From: Ctenosaura bakeri
Lineage: Eukaryota > Chordata > Lepidosauria > Squamata > Iguanidae
Direction: 5' to 3'
Assembly (NCBI GenBank): GCA_948474755.1
Contig: CAOLHI010002163.1
Span: 186,001-250,000 of the forward strand
Length of the DNA stretch: 64,000 nt
Below, piece by piece: positions 11,411 through 23,337 of this stretch. A program made the translations under genes and the position numbers. The notes under the pieces were generated by a model. It worked only from the letters and a program-made list of their open reading frames with translations, had not been told where the DNA came from and did no database searches. Positions within the stretch are counted from its first letter, which is position 1; each line of letters begins with the position of its first letter.

Positions 11411-13971
11411 TATAACACCAAATATAAACATAATTCTCATAATAATTCTTGTAATTCTCCTCATACGGGAGTGGCCCTTGAAGTACAGAAGTCCTGAGCT
11501 ATAAAAGGCTTAAAAGACCTAGACCACAGGTGAGCAAACTAGGACTGCCCAGGGACTGGATCTTGCATCATTCCTGGCCACCACAGTCCCAGGTGAAAGG
11601 TGTTGAGAGATGCAGCCCAGCCTCTGGAAGGCTGCCCTTTACCCACACCTGAAGCCTATTCATGAAGACATCAGGAAAAATCTCCTCAGGTCAGCATCTG
11701 GTTTCCACATTATTCTAGCCTATATACCCCACAGACTTTGGGATGCTGTTTTTTTCATATGTGTTTATGCTCATAGAAGCAATCCTAGTGCAGCTGACAC
11801 TCAACTGAATGGAAATTTGGGAGGCACTCAGGGGCTGCCTGTTCTTTGCAATGTCCTCTTGTACTCTTTTCAATGTCTCCACACTGAAGTATACACTGAA
11901 GTATACTTCAATATGGGGGTAAAGAGAAGAAAGGAAAAATGGGTCTTCTTCAAGGTCTATCAGACACTCTCATGTAATAGTCATTCCCACAATTAACTGG
12001 TCAGGTCTCCTAGCAAACTAGAAATAATTGATCTATTGCTATAGCTTTACCAATACAAGCCATTCCCATCACTTCAACTTTTACTGCTACAAACTACAAA
12101 GAAATGTATATTCAGCATTAAAAGGATTTTGCAACAAGAGCATTCTAGTGATCATGCAATGATGAAGAAACAAACAGAAAACCCACAAATAATCTCACAA
12201 TAACATTTCTCACAGAGAAACAAACAAAAGGCTTCCATTGCAATACATTTGTATAGCAAAGCACATTGCATGGATTCCCTCTACTCTGTTTGATCAGGGT
12301 CCAATAAAGTTTTATGCAGACAACTTGCTTCTTTACAACACTGTGTACCCTACAGAAGAAAAGTACAGAAGATCAAATATGACAGATTTTAGAAGGATGT
12401 TAGAAAGGCCTTTTCAAAATTTGAGTCAGGCTTCTTTAAGACAATAGGAGGTTATGGTGCAGTTAAACAGTCAGTTTTTGTCTTAGATGTGAGCAACCCC
12501 AGGTTCACAATTTTTCTGGGTTATAAAGATCACTTGCTGTGCTAGAGGCAGATCTTGAGCTAAAATGCCTTTGCCTGAGCACTTGTGCCACCACGAAATG
12601 GCATAATTTTATTACTGGATGTGACCACTCAATGGAGAGCTCACATTCCAAATTCCAGCTTACTTCTTTAGAGAACAGAGAGACATCCCAAATGGAGAAA
12701 CTAACCTGGTTGTGACATAAATGGAGAATTTAGGAGTAAAAGGAGTAAAACAAACAGGGTTTGTTTTTGTTTTGTTTTATTAATAGCACAATAGGATGAT
12801 TCACCACATTTCTCATCTTTATACTGGAAAGTGAATTAAGTAGAACTTACTCCAATTGCTTAAATATGGACGCTAAATTATAGGCCCAAATCACACTGTT
12901 AGTCTTAACCAGAGCAGACCTACAGAATCAATGAGAATTTTGTTAAGACACACTTAAGTAGTATCAATAGTAGGTTTTATTGATTCAACACTTTTATTAT
13001 AGTTGGGACTAACAATGGACTTAGGGCTCTCATGCTCACTGGTCTAAGATATATGTTCAGAGACAGATATTACTACTATGAGAAAGAAGACTACCTGAAA
13101 TGGGAATAGTTCACCAAAAGATCTGTGCTGTGAATTCTTCATAACTGCTCACAAGAAATATGGTTACTCCATCAAGTGTAACTACAGCCCACTGCATAGA
13201 TGACTGCTCATGTGTCTTCATTTCCTTCTACTAACCAAGTACGTCCAATATCAAAATCACTGCCCTTCTTTGCATGTGATTTGTACCCAACGGGGGAAAA
13301 TACATAATAGACTATATGACTGGAAGAGAAATATTAGGCTTCAAACAGAAAAGTTTATCATAATTTTGAACACATATTTGAATATTACACATTCCACAAT
13401 GCCAGCCTAGCCAAACCTGCTGCCCTCCAGATGTGCCAGACCAGAAGTCTCATAATGCCCCCACCCTCCAGAATGGCTAGTAGACAGTAAGTTGCAGTAG
13501 GCTGTACTATTCTTTTGGAAAACACTTCACTTTACTACACATCATGATCTGGCAGAAATGCTAGAGATTTTAGATTATTACTTTCCCTGAGAGCTGTCAT
13601 AGCCATAAAAGCCAAATCCCAGAGTAACTGTTAAACACAGCACACATTTGTTGAATTAAACACTACTAACACAACTACTATAACAAGTTGATTATAGTTA
13701 TCATGAACAAGGTGGGCAGAATGGCCTTTCCCTTGGAATTGTAGCTATTCAGTGAGACACACCTACCGATTAATGGGAGCAATTCAGGTTGATGAAGCAG
13801 CCATTTCATTGAAGAAAGGTACAAACAAGTCTGACCTTTTCTGAAAAGTCAGATGCAGAGGAAGAAATAGTTTCTGTACATGACACTGGATGCTGGGATT
13901 CAATATAAAAGCACATTACAATTCAATCCTCTAACAAAAAATGATCTTGCAGATATTGTTATACATTTACA

Positions 13972-14115
13972 TAAGAAGCTGGCACATACTGAGTCAAAAC
14001 CTCTAGTTCATCTAGCCCAGTACAATTAACATGGACTGGTAGCAACTCTCTAAGGTTTCAGGGTAGTGCCCTACCAGAAGGGGAGAGGGGCTGTCTGCCT
14101 ACAAAATAGCTGTTC
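13972..14115 (-). mobile_element. SINE/LINE-tail fragment
   Basis: The plus strand shows TCTAGCCCAGTA, GACTGGTAGCAACTCTC and AAGGTTTCAGGGTAG. This is the complement of a familiar reptilian short repeat with a LINE-related tail. It is incomplete and its exact family is not assigned. Confidence 0.45.
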
Positions 14116-14906
14116 TGTCACCCTAATTTACAGCTTCTCTCCCTTCTACAACCTGAAGAAGATGAGAAAGAAAATATGTGGATTCTGCTAAATATCATAA
14201 AATAGTAGGGATTATAATCAGAAGGGATTCTTCAGAAAGTCAACAGCATTGATCTTCCTGAGAAATTATAAAATTAATCAGATTTAGACAAAAGCTACAT
14301 TCTTAAAACAGAAGAACAGTAGTTGGATACTGCTAGAGAGGACCCTTTAACCCTCTTTAATGTCACAATCATACACTGAAAACAACTTGACCAAATTAAT
14401 TCTACTTAAATGCTTGCAGGGGAGGATTTGTGAAAATGTAAAATCCAGGCACAGATGAAACACGTAAATCCTCTGTATCCTTAGCAGAATCTTTTTATTG
14501 TCTCAGCAAATTCAGCAAAACGCTTTCCAGAAACTCTTCCTATCTTGGAGGTTTGTACAATGAGCGCAAGATTCAACTCAAACCTTGAGGTGGTATTTTG
14601 TTTTTGTTTTTTTGAAAGAGCTCAGTTCAGGGTTGCACAAACAACTTTGGGCACTACGTGTAGCCTCAAGCCTGTACTTCACTCACTATGATTTGGAGGC
14701 TATCCAGAAGAAAAGGACACCCTCTGTCGACTACTATCCTGAAAATGACAGACAGCACAGGAGTACTACTAAGTTAGAAACTTGTAGAAGGATTTTGGTT
14801 TTGTGGTAGTGGATCATGACATGGGAGGGGGATTCATTCCCCTTGTTTTTTCCCTCAGGAGTAGAAATTTGTATGGAAGTATATGATGTGTTGTATATGA
14901 TGTGTT

Positions 14907-15098
14907 GAGAGCCAGTGCGGTACAGTGGTTTGAGCACTGGACTACAACCCTGGAGACCAGGGTTTGATCTCCCACTTGGCCATGGAAACTCACTGTGTGA
15001 CCTCGGATGCATCACATACTCTCAGTCCCAGAAAACTCTGTGATACATCGCCTTGGGGTCACCATAAGGTGAAAATCACTTGAAGGTACAGAACAACA
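14907..15098 (+). mobile_element. tRNA-headed MIR-like SINE
   Basis: This is a sense copy. The A-box region GAGCCAGTGCGGTACAGTGG is followed by GACTACAACCCTGGAGACCA, a B box of the GGTTTGATCTCC form, CCATGGAAACTCACTG, and a tail ending in GAACAACAAAT. It is close to full length. Confidence 0.75.
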
Positions 15099-15779
15099 AA
15101 TATGCTGTGTTCCAAGGCAAGAAACTTGGAAAATTTCAGAGCAGTAAGTGAAATGGCTTCAAGTGTCAGTCTCAGACCATTTAGCTCTAATTCAGAACCA
15201 GACAAGTGCTACATTCCCAACTGGAATCTATGTTCCCTTAATGGTGTCTCCTCGGAGGGTTTTTTCACCCATATATCTATGTGCTCAGATTCTTGAAATA
15301 TCCACAAATCTCTTGTAACTCTTTAAATACTTACATTGAATTTTAGGAACCGAAGAAAATTTCTTTGCTATAATTTGAGATCCTCCCTCATATTGCAAGC
15401 CAATGAGAGGGCCTCAGAAATCTACGAGGTGAGGGTCTGAACAAGAAACAGTTTCCCTGCTTTAAGGAACCAATTTTTTTTAATCCAGTACAGAAAACAA
15501 GGAAAACAATATAGACAAACAAAAGCAAATCTGAAAGGTGAGCAAACCCCACAAGCCAAGCAGCCATTATTAGTGTGTCGATAGCACACTTGTTAAAAAT
15601 GTATATTTTAATTTTCTGTATTGCTAAAGGTCCCAATTTGCCCAGGGATCTAGCTAAGCTACCATTTTCTACCACGACAGAGTCTAATCTTTATTTAATG
15701 GATTTAGCATCTATCTTCACTAGAGTGGTCTCCAAGGGAAAGGGGAGGAAAGAATGAAGGGGCCTAGAAGAGACGATCA

Positions 15780-16330
15780 GAGCCCCCCTTCTCTTCATCC
15801 ATCCGGCGCTCATGTTTGTGTTCAAAATTCAATTACCTCCTTATTGATACTTCACAGAGATATTTAAGCTGCAAACATGAAGCCCTGATTTCCCAAGGGG
15901 CCATGCCCCTCTCTATTTCACTGCTCTGCTTCCCCCTGGGTGAATTCCTGAGGCGTCCATATTAATAGGTAATCAGTCACAATTCATTTATTAAACAGCT
16001 AGCAAGGTTTATCAGCCTGTCCTGATTAGCCGGAAGAAGCCACTGAATTCCTAATTTATTTATGGAAATCTAAGTGTCTTTCTGAATTCTACTCAGGAGA
16101 TGAGGTGTTAAGGGCATGGCATGCTGAATTCTAACCGGGAAGCAGCAGGCAGCCCAGGGAGCATGTGGTTCATCCTGAGAAATGCACTGTAACAGTGACC
16201 CTCAGCACGGTCAATGGATTAGGGGTTAAGGAACCTGTTTCCCTAGGATTCATTAGACTGCTCATCACTAACCAGGCATTATTACACACATTGGAATTAT
16301 AAGCCCAAGCATCCTACACTCAAATTGGCT
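15780..16330. promoter_or_regulatory. Candidate conserved non-coding block with K50 homeodomain sites
   Basis: This is 550 bp without a repeat signature or plausible ORF. It contains OTX/CRX-type cores: TAATC at 15,970-15,974, GATTA at 16,024-16,028 and GGATTA at 16,216-16,221. It also has ATTAATA and CCTAATTTATTTATGG. Such K50 sites are typical of retinal enhancers, and the homeobox gene VSX2 is expected downstream of LIN52. Function is inferred only from motif content and expected synteny. Confidence 0.25.
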
Positions 16331-18194
16331 AGCAATTGCTGCCTCAATTGAATTTTAAAAACTCACTACGACTCTAAGCATAAAGAAGATTTCTTTCAAA
16401 ATTCTAAGCATAAAGGAGGTTTTTAAAAAAAGGATTAAAAGCACTCCCAAACACTGAACTAGTTTATTCAAAATAGTTTGTTCAATTTTTAAAAAAATTA
16501 TACAGTTTAAGAATAAATAGATAAGAATAAAACAAGCATTTGTTTTTTTAAAAAAGGACTAGACTCGTCTACATTAAAAGCAATGACCACACAGCCATAT
16601 TGCATGTGCACCTGTAAATGTAAAGGCTGCAAAAGCCAGCAACCTGATTTGAATGGCTTGAACTTTAAACTGAGAGAAACAAATGGTTCAGAATACACAG
16701 CACTGTTTAGGCAAGTTGCACACATATACTTATAATGCATGTTCTGCTGAAGTTTAAAATATGTAAATAGCTTTAAAATGGTTTGACGAATTATATGAAA
16801 ATTTATAGCTTCTGAAATGCCCTTGAGGGAGCATGGGAGCATTTCTCTCATGTTTTAGATCCCCCTAGGCCATTTAAGGCTCACAAGAGGTTTTTAAAAA
16901 ACAGGAAGTGAGCAGAAGTGACTTCCTGTTTCAAAAATACCTCTCCTGGCCCAAAATTGGTATGGAGGGGCAAATCTAGAGGACACGTGGAAGTATTTTG
17001 GAGCAAGTATCTTTTTGACTTCTGGGAGCCAGAAACATGGTCCTTAGGGGTCGTATGCAAGCTGCAGGTAGCACTTTGCCCGCCCCCCCGTCCTACATGG
17101 ATGGAAGAAACCCCACCATGTGTCTTCCACCAGGCATGGGAAACATATTCCCATAAGTAAACTCCCATCACCACCACCTTTTTAATAATTTTCCAATTGA
17201 CATCTACTTTTCCATGCTTCTGTAGTTCAGACATTACAGAATTTTAGATAAGACTGGGAACACATATACAGTAGCGTTGTTGAATGTACTTTCATTTATT
17301 TATTAAAGTTTATTTATTCCAGAAAAACTTTTCCCTTGAGATTGACAAATGCCATGTTTCTATACATGACTCCTGAACAACCTGGAATAAATGTGTATTA
17401 CTTCAAAATCCAGTTCTCCAAGTTGGATGTGCCAAATTCTCTACAGACATCAGTTTTATCATTGCTGCCAATTAGGTACATACATGAAACCAACCCAAAG
17501 TCTTGACAGAACCAAACTAAGACCAAACCAGTTCTACCAGCAAACATACTTTAAGCAAACACAGCTTCAAAAGTTATTCAAACTAGGCACACAGTTTAAA
17601 ACAAGCAAGCCAGAGGCTACCACATTAATAAGTCTTATTTGTACAAACAGAGCAGTGGTTTAACAAAAATTGATTTTAAAATTGATTTAGTTAAACCAGA
17701 GTAAAATACTGAGAAAACATGCTTGTAATTATGATGGCTCAATTTGACCAGAATATTTAATGATGAGATATTAACTACTATCATGCACATTCAAAATAAT
17801 TTTTTAAAATATTTTATTAAACACACAATTCAGATATGTAACACAACATGTAAGGGTATAAAGACAGAGAAAACAAACCCCAAAGACAAGACACATAATA
17901 GATACCTAAACTAAACAGAACAAAAAACTACTTAACTTAACAAACAGAAAAGAATCTAAGTGGGGGCCAAAAAAAGTAAACACATGGCTTCCAGCTGATG
18001 GTTATAAGATAAAATACTAAATGAATTTCTTCAATATGCATATTTAAAACAGTTTTAAGAGCACTAGAACAGATATTTTCCATTGCTTTTGAGTATCACA
18101 TTTATTAAAAGGGCAGGATTACACATGAATATGCATAGGTAAGTAGAAAAGGAATGCCAGGGAAACCACAGAAAAATAGTTTTCATAGTGTACA

Positions 18195-18560
18195 GCAGGG
18201 CTTTCCAAATGGTGTGCTGCAACACATTAGTGCATCACCTGTAGTGTGTTGGTGTGTCGTCTCCCTGGCCGAAAAAAGATCCCCTCCCCACCCAGGATAG
18301 GCCTACTGCTATCACTCTCACTGGGGCCTTTTCTCGGCAAGAATAATGGCAGCGGGCAAGGACCAAGTGGGAGGGGGCTGCCTTACCCCGGCCACTGCTC
18401 TCGCTGGGGCCTTTCCCTGGCGAGGGCATCACTACTGGGCCAGGACTGGGGGGCTGCCTTACCCCATGCTGGATACGCCTCTGGGTACTTCCGGTTTGCT
18501 AGTAAAACTGAATTACTGTATCGTGAAATGATACATGTCAAAAAAGTTTGTCAGTAATTA
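18195..18560. mobile_element. Unclassified interspersed repeat, probably hAT-related
   Basis: It starts CAGGGCTTTCCAAATGGTGT, like the termini of several non-autonomous hAT elements. A GC-rich core follows with two diverged copies of a unit containing CACTGGGGCC / CGCTGGGGCC. No matching right terminus or duplication was found. The core is much richer in G+C than the intron around it. Confidence 0.35.
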
Positions 18561-18638
18561 ATCTGGAGCAAGACCATTGTGCCATCTAGCAGGCTTTCAA
18601 ATGCTACTATGTAATGAGCAGCGATGGGCAGAAACAAC

Positions 18639-18795
18639 GGCCATTTCTGCACTAGAGTGTTATAGCGCTATTATTCCACTTGCAACATCCTATGGAATCC
18701 TGGGGTTTGCAGTTTCCAAAAATGCAAACCCCAGGATTCCATAGGATGTTGCTAGTGGAATAACAGAACTATAACACTCTAGTGCAGAAATGGCC
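18639..18795. mobile_element. Foldback MITE, family F, copy 1
   Basis: The two halves are inverted copies: GGCCATTTCTGCACTAGAGT at the left end reappears as its complement at the right end. The arms run about 75 bp each, with AATCCTGGGGTTTGCAGTTT near the centre. It is the same family as the copies at 39,473, 41,832, 42,044, 43,212, 43,333, 44,257 and 49,067. No target duplication is clear. Confidence 0.85.
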
Positions 18796-20029
18796 ACATC
18801 TGTATCAACTTGCTCAACTACAGATGATACTCAGTTATTCTATCACCTTCTTAATTCATCCTTCGTACTTTTCTTTTGTTAAAAGTCCATATTTGGTAGC
18901 TAGAATATTTCAATATGCAATATTCACTTTTGAGATAGTAAGTTCCAAGCAGCTCAGAGCCAATTTTTTTAAAAAGTGAGGGGAAACAGAACTCCTGCTT
19001 CAGCAAGATATTTAAACCATATTTGTATCTTAACTCTGAAAAAATGTTACCAACATATGAACCTATCATACCAACACAACCCAAGATAGAAGACAGACCA
19101 AGATAGATAGAAAACTTCCCCACAACCATTTTGAATCATTAAAACATGCACTGACTCAGATAATCCAATATCCTGTCAATACAAGAAGCCAAATCCAGAG
19201 TACTGAGGAAGGCTTATTTGCCAACTTTCCAGCAATCACCAATAACACAGAGGCTGTACTTCTACATCACCACCACTTTTCCTCTAGTTTCTGAAGTCTA
19301 CCCATTCCTGGTAATGTGGTCACATGTGGGCAAAAACATGCAGCAGAGACGCAAATAAAGCTACAAGGCCTTCCATTCCATAATCCTGACATGGAAAAGT
19401 CCCCAAATTTCACTGACTCTGTGGAGCTATTCAGATATTCTGAACAGAGTTAAAGTAAACCTGTAAGGAGGGAATAAACGTGTTAGCTCCTGGCTGGTGC
19501 AAATGCAAATGCTGAATATTGAATTTTTAGCACCCAAATGTGAATTTTCAGCTACCTCTGTCCCATTGTTATCTTTGTCACCCTACATAAGGAAAGAAAA
19601 ATATTCAAAATGAAAATATTGGTTTAAAACTCCTGAAAATCAGGGTTCTAGATCATGAACAGAGTCTCCAGAGACAGAGGAGGCTGTTCCCTTCAGAAAG
19701 GTGCACTCCTGGCCTAGAGGAAGAGAGGAGAGGCTAGCAAGTTCAGCCCCACTTCCCTTCCTCATGTGTTCATCCAGAATATCCCAAAAGGGTTTTGGGG
19801 AGAATGGAAAAAGAGCTGGACTACCCATAAAACACAAGCAAATATTAAAAGTCTATGTGAATAAAGTGTTGAAAGTATTGTTTTGGATCTAGAGTCATTT
19901 AAAATCACTCCTGAGTCATTTACAGGCCTGAACCAGCTACAGGTGCCTGACGGTACTGAGGCTCATGATAGTCCCCAGAGAGCTATCACACTTCAATTAC
20001 TATCACTAACATTAGTCATTACTGAGGCT

Positions 20030-20480
20030 GGCTAGAGTCCCCAGGGAAGGCAGCTTGTGATGACAATACCCAGTTTCTCCCTGTAAAGCAATTCATTAGG
20101 CTAAGGAGAACAGCTGGGACAGGCACGTGCAGGTCTGAAGAGGGCCCGCCCCACTGGGACTTCTAGCTCAAGACTCTCTGTTTGGTAAGGGAGGGCATCC
20201 ACGCCAACCCCCATGACAGCTGTAGAGCCCTCAGGGGACCCTCCATGTTTAATCACTGCCCCTTAAACTCAAGGAAGGCATTTGATTGAGAATCTAAACT
20301 AACAGCACTCCGGCTTGCAGCAGGTTATAACAGGCATCTGATAGGGGCTTTACAGCATTTTTGTTATCTTGTTTTAGCCTGGAGGAGTTAATCAGGCACT
20401 TAGATACCTTCCCAGCTGTATTATACTCTACAGTACAGGCCCTGCAAGGCTGTGCAGAGTGGAAATGCAAATAAAACAAA
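20030..20480. promoter_or_regulatory. Candidate conserved non-coding block with an octamer
   Basis: Unique-looking sequence without repeat signatures. It carries AAGCAATTCATTAGGCTAAG near 20,085-20,105, TTATCTTG near 20,360, and a perfect POU octamer ATGCAAAT at 20,465-20,472. It is proposed as regulatory only because of motif content and because it lies in the last LIN52 intron; exaptation cannot be shown from this sequence alone. Confidence 0.18.
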
Positions 20481-21540
20481 ATTAATTTGAAAAAAATTGA
20501 AATTTTTAAAAGCTGCAGTGTTATACTTAAGCAGAAGAGACAGAATTACTCCTAGTAACCGGAGATAGGCTGTCTTTGAAACAAATCACTGGGATTCTGG
20601 TTTAAGAAGACAGTTGCATATAAGAGTTCTCAAAGCAAACCCTTGACTATGTGTACAGTATTTACAACAGGAATATGCTAACTGAATACAATGGATTTGC
20701 ATCTCTGTAAACACACATAGTACTGTGCTTTATATGTTTCATCTGTTAAGTATTGTACCCTGAGCTGTGTACAACGTGAAAATTTGATCAACATTAAGTA
20801 TTTTCATACATTCTGTTGAGGAGACCAGAGAATCACAAATGCCACTTAAATCTTTTTTTTAAGAAAGCAGGTAAAGGACACATAGACTGACCTAGGTGTT
20901 TACCAAAAGAGAGTTGCAAATGTATTTCAGCGTTACTGTCCGCCCAGTTCAATCTACAGAATTATCATTTTGAAATTTTGGATACCTTCCAAACAAGCTT
21001 CATCTCTCACTCCAAATTAGCATTCTGATGCAAAATGTTGTATTTAATCTTTCATTGCTCTCTCAGGGTGAATTCCTGAGGCCTAGGGTCCCTCCAAGCA
21101 ATCACCAGAGGAGAGACATATAATGGGGCAATGGTGCCTGGCAGACACCAGAGCTGATGCCTATTGACATCTTTCTTTAAAAAAAAAATAGGTTGGCAGG
21201 TATATTTCACAGTAAGGTGCCTGCTGCTGAGCTCCCAACCATCATCTCCCATCTTCATTTCCCTTATGTAGACCCTAGGGCACTCTATGGAAACCAAGAC
21301 GGAGCCAGTTTACTGCACTGTGCACCTGCCTTTTTGCTTAAAATACTACCCCTTTGGTAAGGGTAGGGGACCAATGGACAACACAGCAACCAGCCAAGAT
21401 ACCAGCAGACATGCAGGACAGCATGAAATGGAAGTAGTAGAATGAACATTTTGCCACCTCCTCCAAAAGAGCACTTTGCCAACGGTTCCTTGAAACCTGC
21501 CACAGCCACTGGCTGGACTGGCCAAAATATCCTTTCAGTT

Positions 21541-21690
21541 AGAATCATAGAATCATAGAATTGGAAGAGACCACAGGGGCCATCCAGTCTAATCCTTGCC
21601 ATGCAGGAACACACTTCAGACCACTCCCAATAGAAGGCCATCCAGCCTCTGCTTAAAAACCTCCAAAGAAGAAGACTCTACCACACTCCA
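21541..21690 (-). mobile_element. CR1/L2-like LINE 3' end
   Basis: The plus strand begins AGAATCATAGAATCATAGAA, the complement of the ATTCTATGATTCT microsatellite-like terminus of CR1/L2 LINEs. It continues TTGGAAGAGACCACAGGGGC and CATCCAGTCTAATCC. Only the extreme 3' end is present, as is usual for heavily truncated copies. Confidence 0.75.
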
Positions 21691-22101
21691 AGGCACTCCA
21701 AGAATAGAAATATTCTCATTTACACCATCTTTAAATGATCTTATATTTGTACTCAAATCTGTTTATGAAATCAATATAATACTAATTTGGATTCACTTAA
21801 CACACACACACGTACATCAACAGTCATAATTTAAGTTAAGAGTTTAGAAGCAGGCTTCTATCTCAACATTTTTCATGGATTATCAGTAACGTAGCACCAC
21901 TTTAACAGACTTCATTTTGTTTTTTTCTTCCAAGCTAAGTCTAGCGGCAAACACTTCTAAACATGTGATGATATAGTTCAATCAACAATGAAATTTCTAC
22001 AGTTTTTTAAAACTTAACTCAAGAATCACACACTCTTTGTGGGAAAAGATTTTGGTTTACTCTTGGCTTACTCATGACTCATAGTTACGGTCCAAATGAA
22101 G

Positions 22102-22103
22102 TT

Positions 22104-22140
<37 letters not shown>

Positions 22141-22168
22141 TCTCTCTCTCTCTCTCTATATATATATC
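22102..22168. repeat. Compound microsatellite (CTTT)n-(TC)n-(TA)n
   Basis: About 38 bp of CTTT units run into about 18 bp of TC and then about 11 bp of TA. A further AT-rich tract, with interleaved ATATTAA words, lies at 22,505-22,575. Confidence 0.95.
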
Positions 22169-22914
22169 TTTTTAATAAATTCAATATAAATATATATATA
22201 CTCAGATTAATCTAGGTCAGTTAGTTACCTACAGGGACAACAGACACTAATTAAGTTTCAGAGAATTACACACTAGACTGAATCATCAATTTGGGACTAA
22301 TAATCTTCCTAAATGACTGTTTCTACCACAGTCCAAATGGCCAACTACTCAGATTCCTCTTGATAAATATAGGAAGCCCGTCTTCCATTTTCAGAATTTG
22401 GAGATTAACACCAAACAGCACTGAGCTGGGCAAGTAAGTGACGAAACAGCATTTAGGCACATGGGACAGAATGCACACAGGAGAGGGGGACTATAAGGTT
22501 TCTAATTATAATTAGATTATTAATATATAATTGTATAATTAAATTAAATATATATTAAATATATAATTTAATATATTATAACTTTTATCTTCTAATAATA
22601 TTTATGCTACCACACACAATTAAATAAAACATCTGCAAGAAAAAATAGTAAAAACTCAAATGCATTTAAGGAAGAACATGTAGGTCTGATCTCAAAGAAA
22701 GTACTGGCCAAGATATCTACCTCATATATGAGTAGAAATTACTTTACTACACAGAGAGGTGAGCTGTTTCCTTCCACCACTGCCCTTCATGCCTCACTGG
22801 AATTCTGGCAGTACAATCTAAAACCCAATGAGTGTCTCTCCCTAAGTATCTGTCCAATCTTCTGGGGAGGCCTCCTTTGGTGTTCCAATGGTGAAAGCAA
22901 TATGCTGTAAGAAG

Positions 22915-23275
22915 ACATGGGAGATGTACCTCAGCTGTGATGTTCCAGCTATGGAATGCCCTTTCCACAGAGGCCTGACTATCATCAACTTTAGCCTCAT
23001 TTTGGCACCAAATTAAGATTTACCAACACATTTGTGAGCCAATGATCATTGCTTGAGTGGTTGTGAATTTCTGTTTAAGGGTATTCTGCATAAACTGTTG
23101 TAAACTGTTTTAAGTATTCAACAGCTAACTATTTATTCAATAGTTAACTATAACAATTATAACTCTTTTCATATTGTCAATTTGTCTTTACTGTTTTACT
23201 GCCTGTACCCTTCCCTGACATCTTTGGCTATGGGGCACGATATAATTATTTCAGTAAATATAAAAAATCTTCATG
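22915..23275 (+). mobile_element. L2-like LINE 3' region
   Basis: A degraded C-terminal coding relic (WNALSTEA-like, from CTATGGAATGCCCTTTCC-AC-GAGGCC) precedes a TTTTAA-rich 3' UTR. The tail contains CTATGGGGCACGATATAA, the decayed form of the GGCGGGATATAAAT ending of squamate L2-like LINEs. Confidence 0.5.
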
Positions 23276-23302
23276 TGTGCAAATCTAGGAAGGGTAGCAA
23301 AC

Positions 23303-23305
<3 letters not shown>

Positions 23306-23334
<29 letters not shown>
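23306..23334. repeat. (CA)n microsatellite
   Basis: An uninterrupted AC/CA run of about 29 bp. Confidence 0.95.

Positions 23335-23337
<3 letters not shown>

Noticed and set aside
11610..11996. 128-codon plus-strand open frame
   Set aside because: No recognisable domain, in intronic repeat-rich DNA, without splice or coding-bias support.
18639..18795. Hairpin as a microRNA gene
   Set aside because: The foldback belongs to a dispersed MITE family with eight copies here, and its whole length is symmetrical, not just a precursor-sized stem.
22102..23334. Tandem repeats as a CRISPR array
   Set aside because: These are simple microsatellites without spacers, in a eukaryotic intron.
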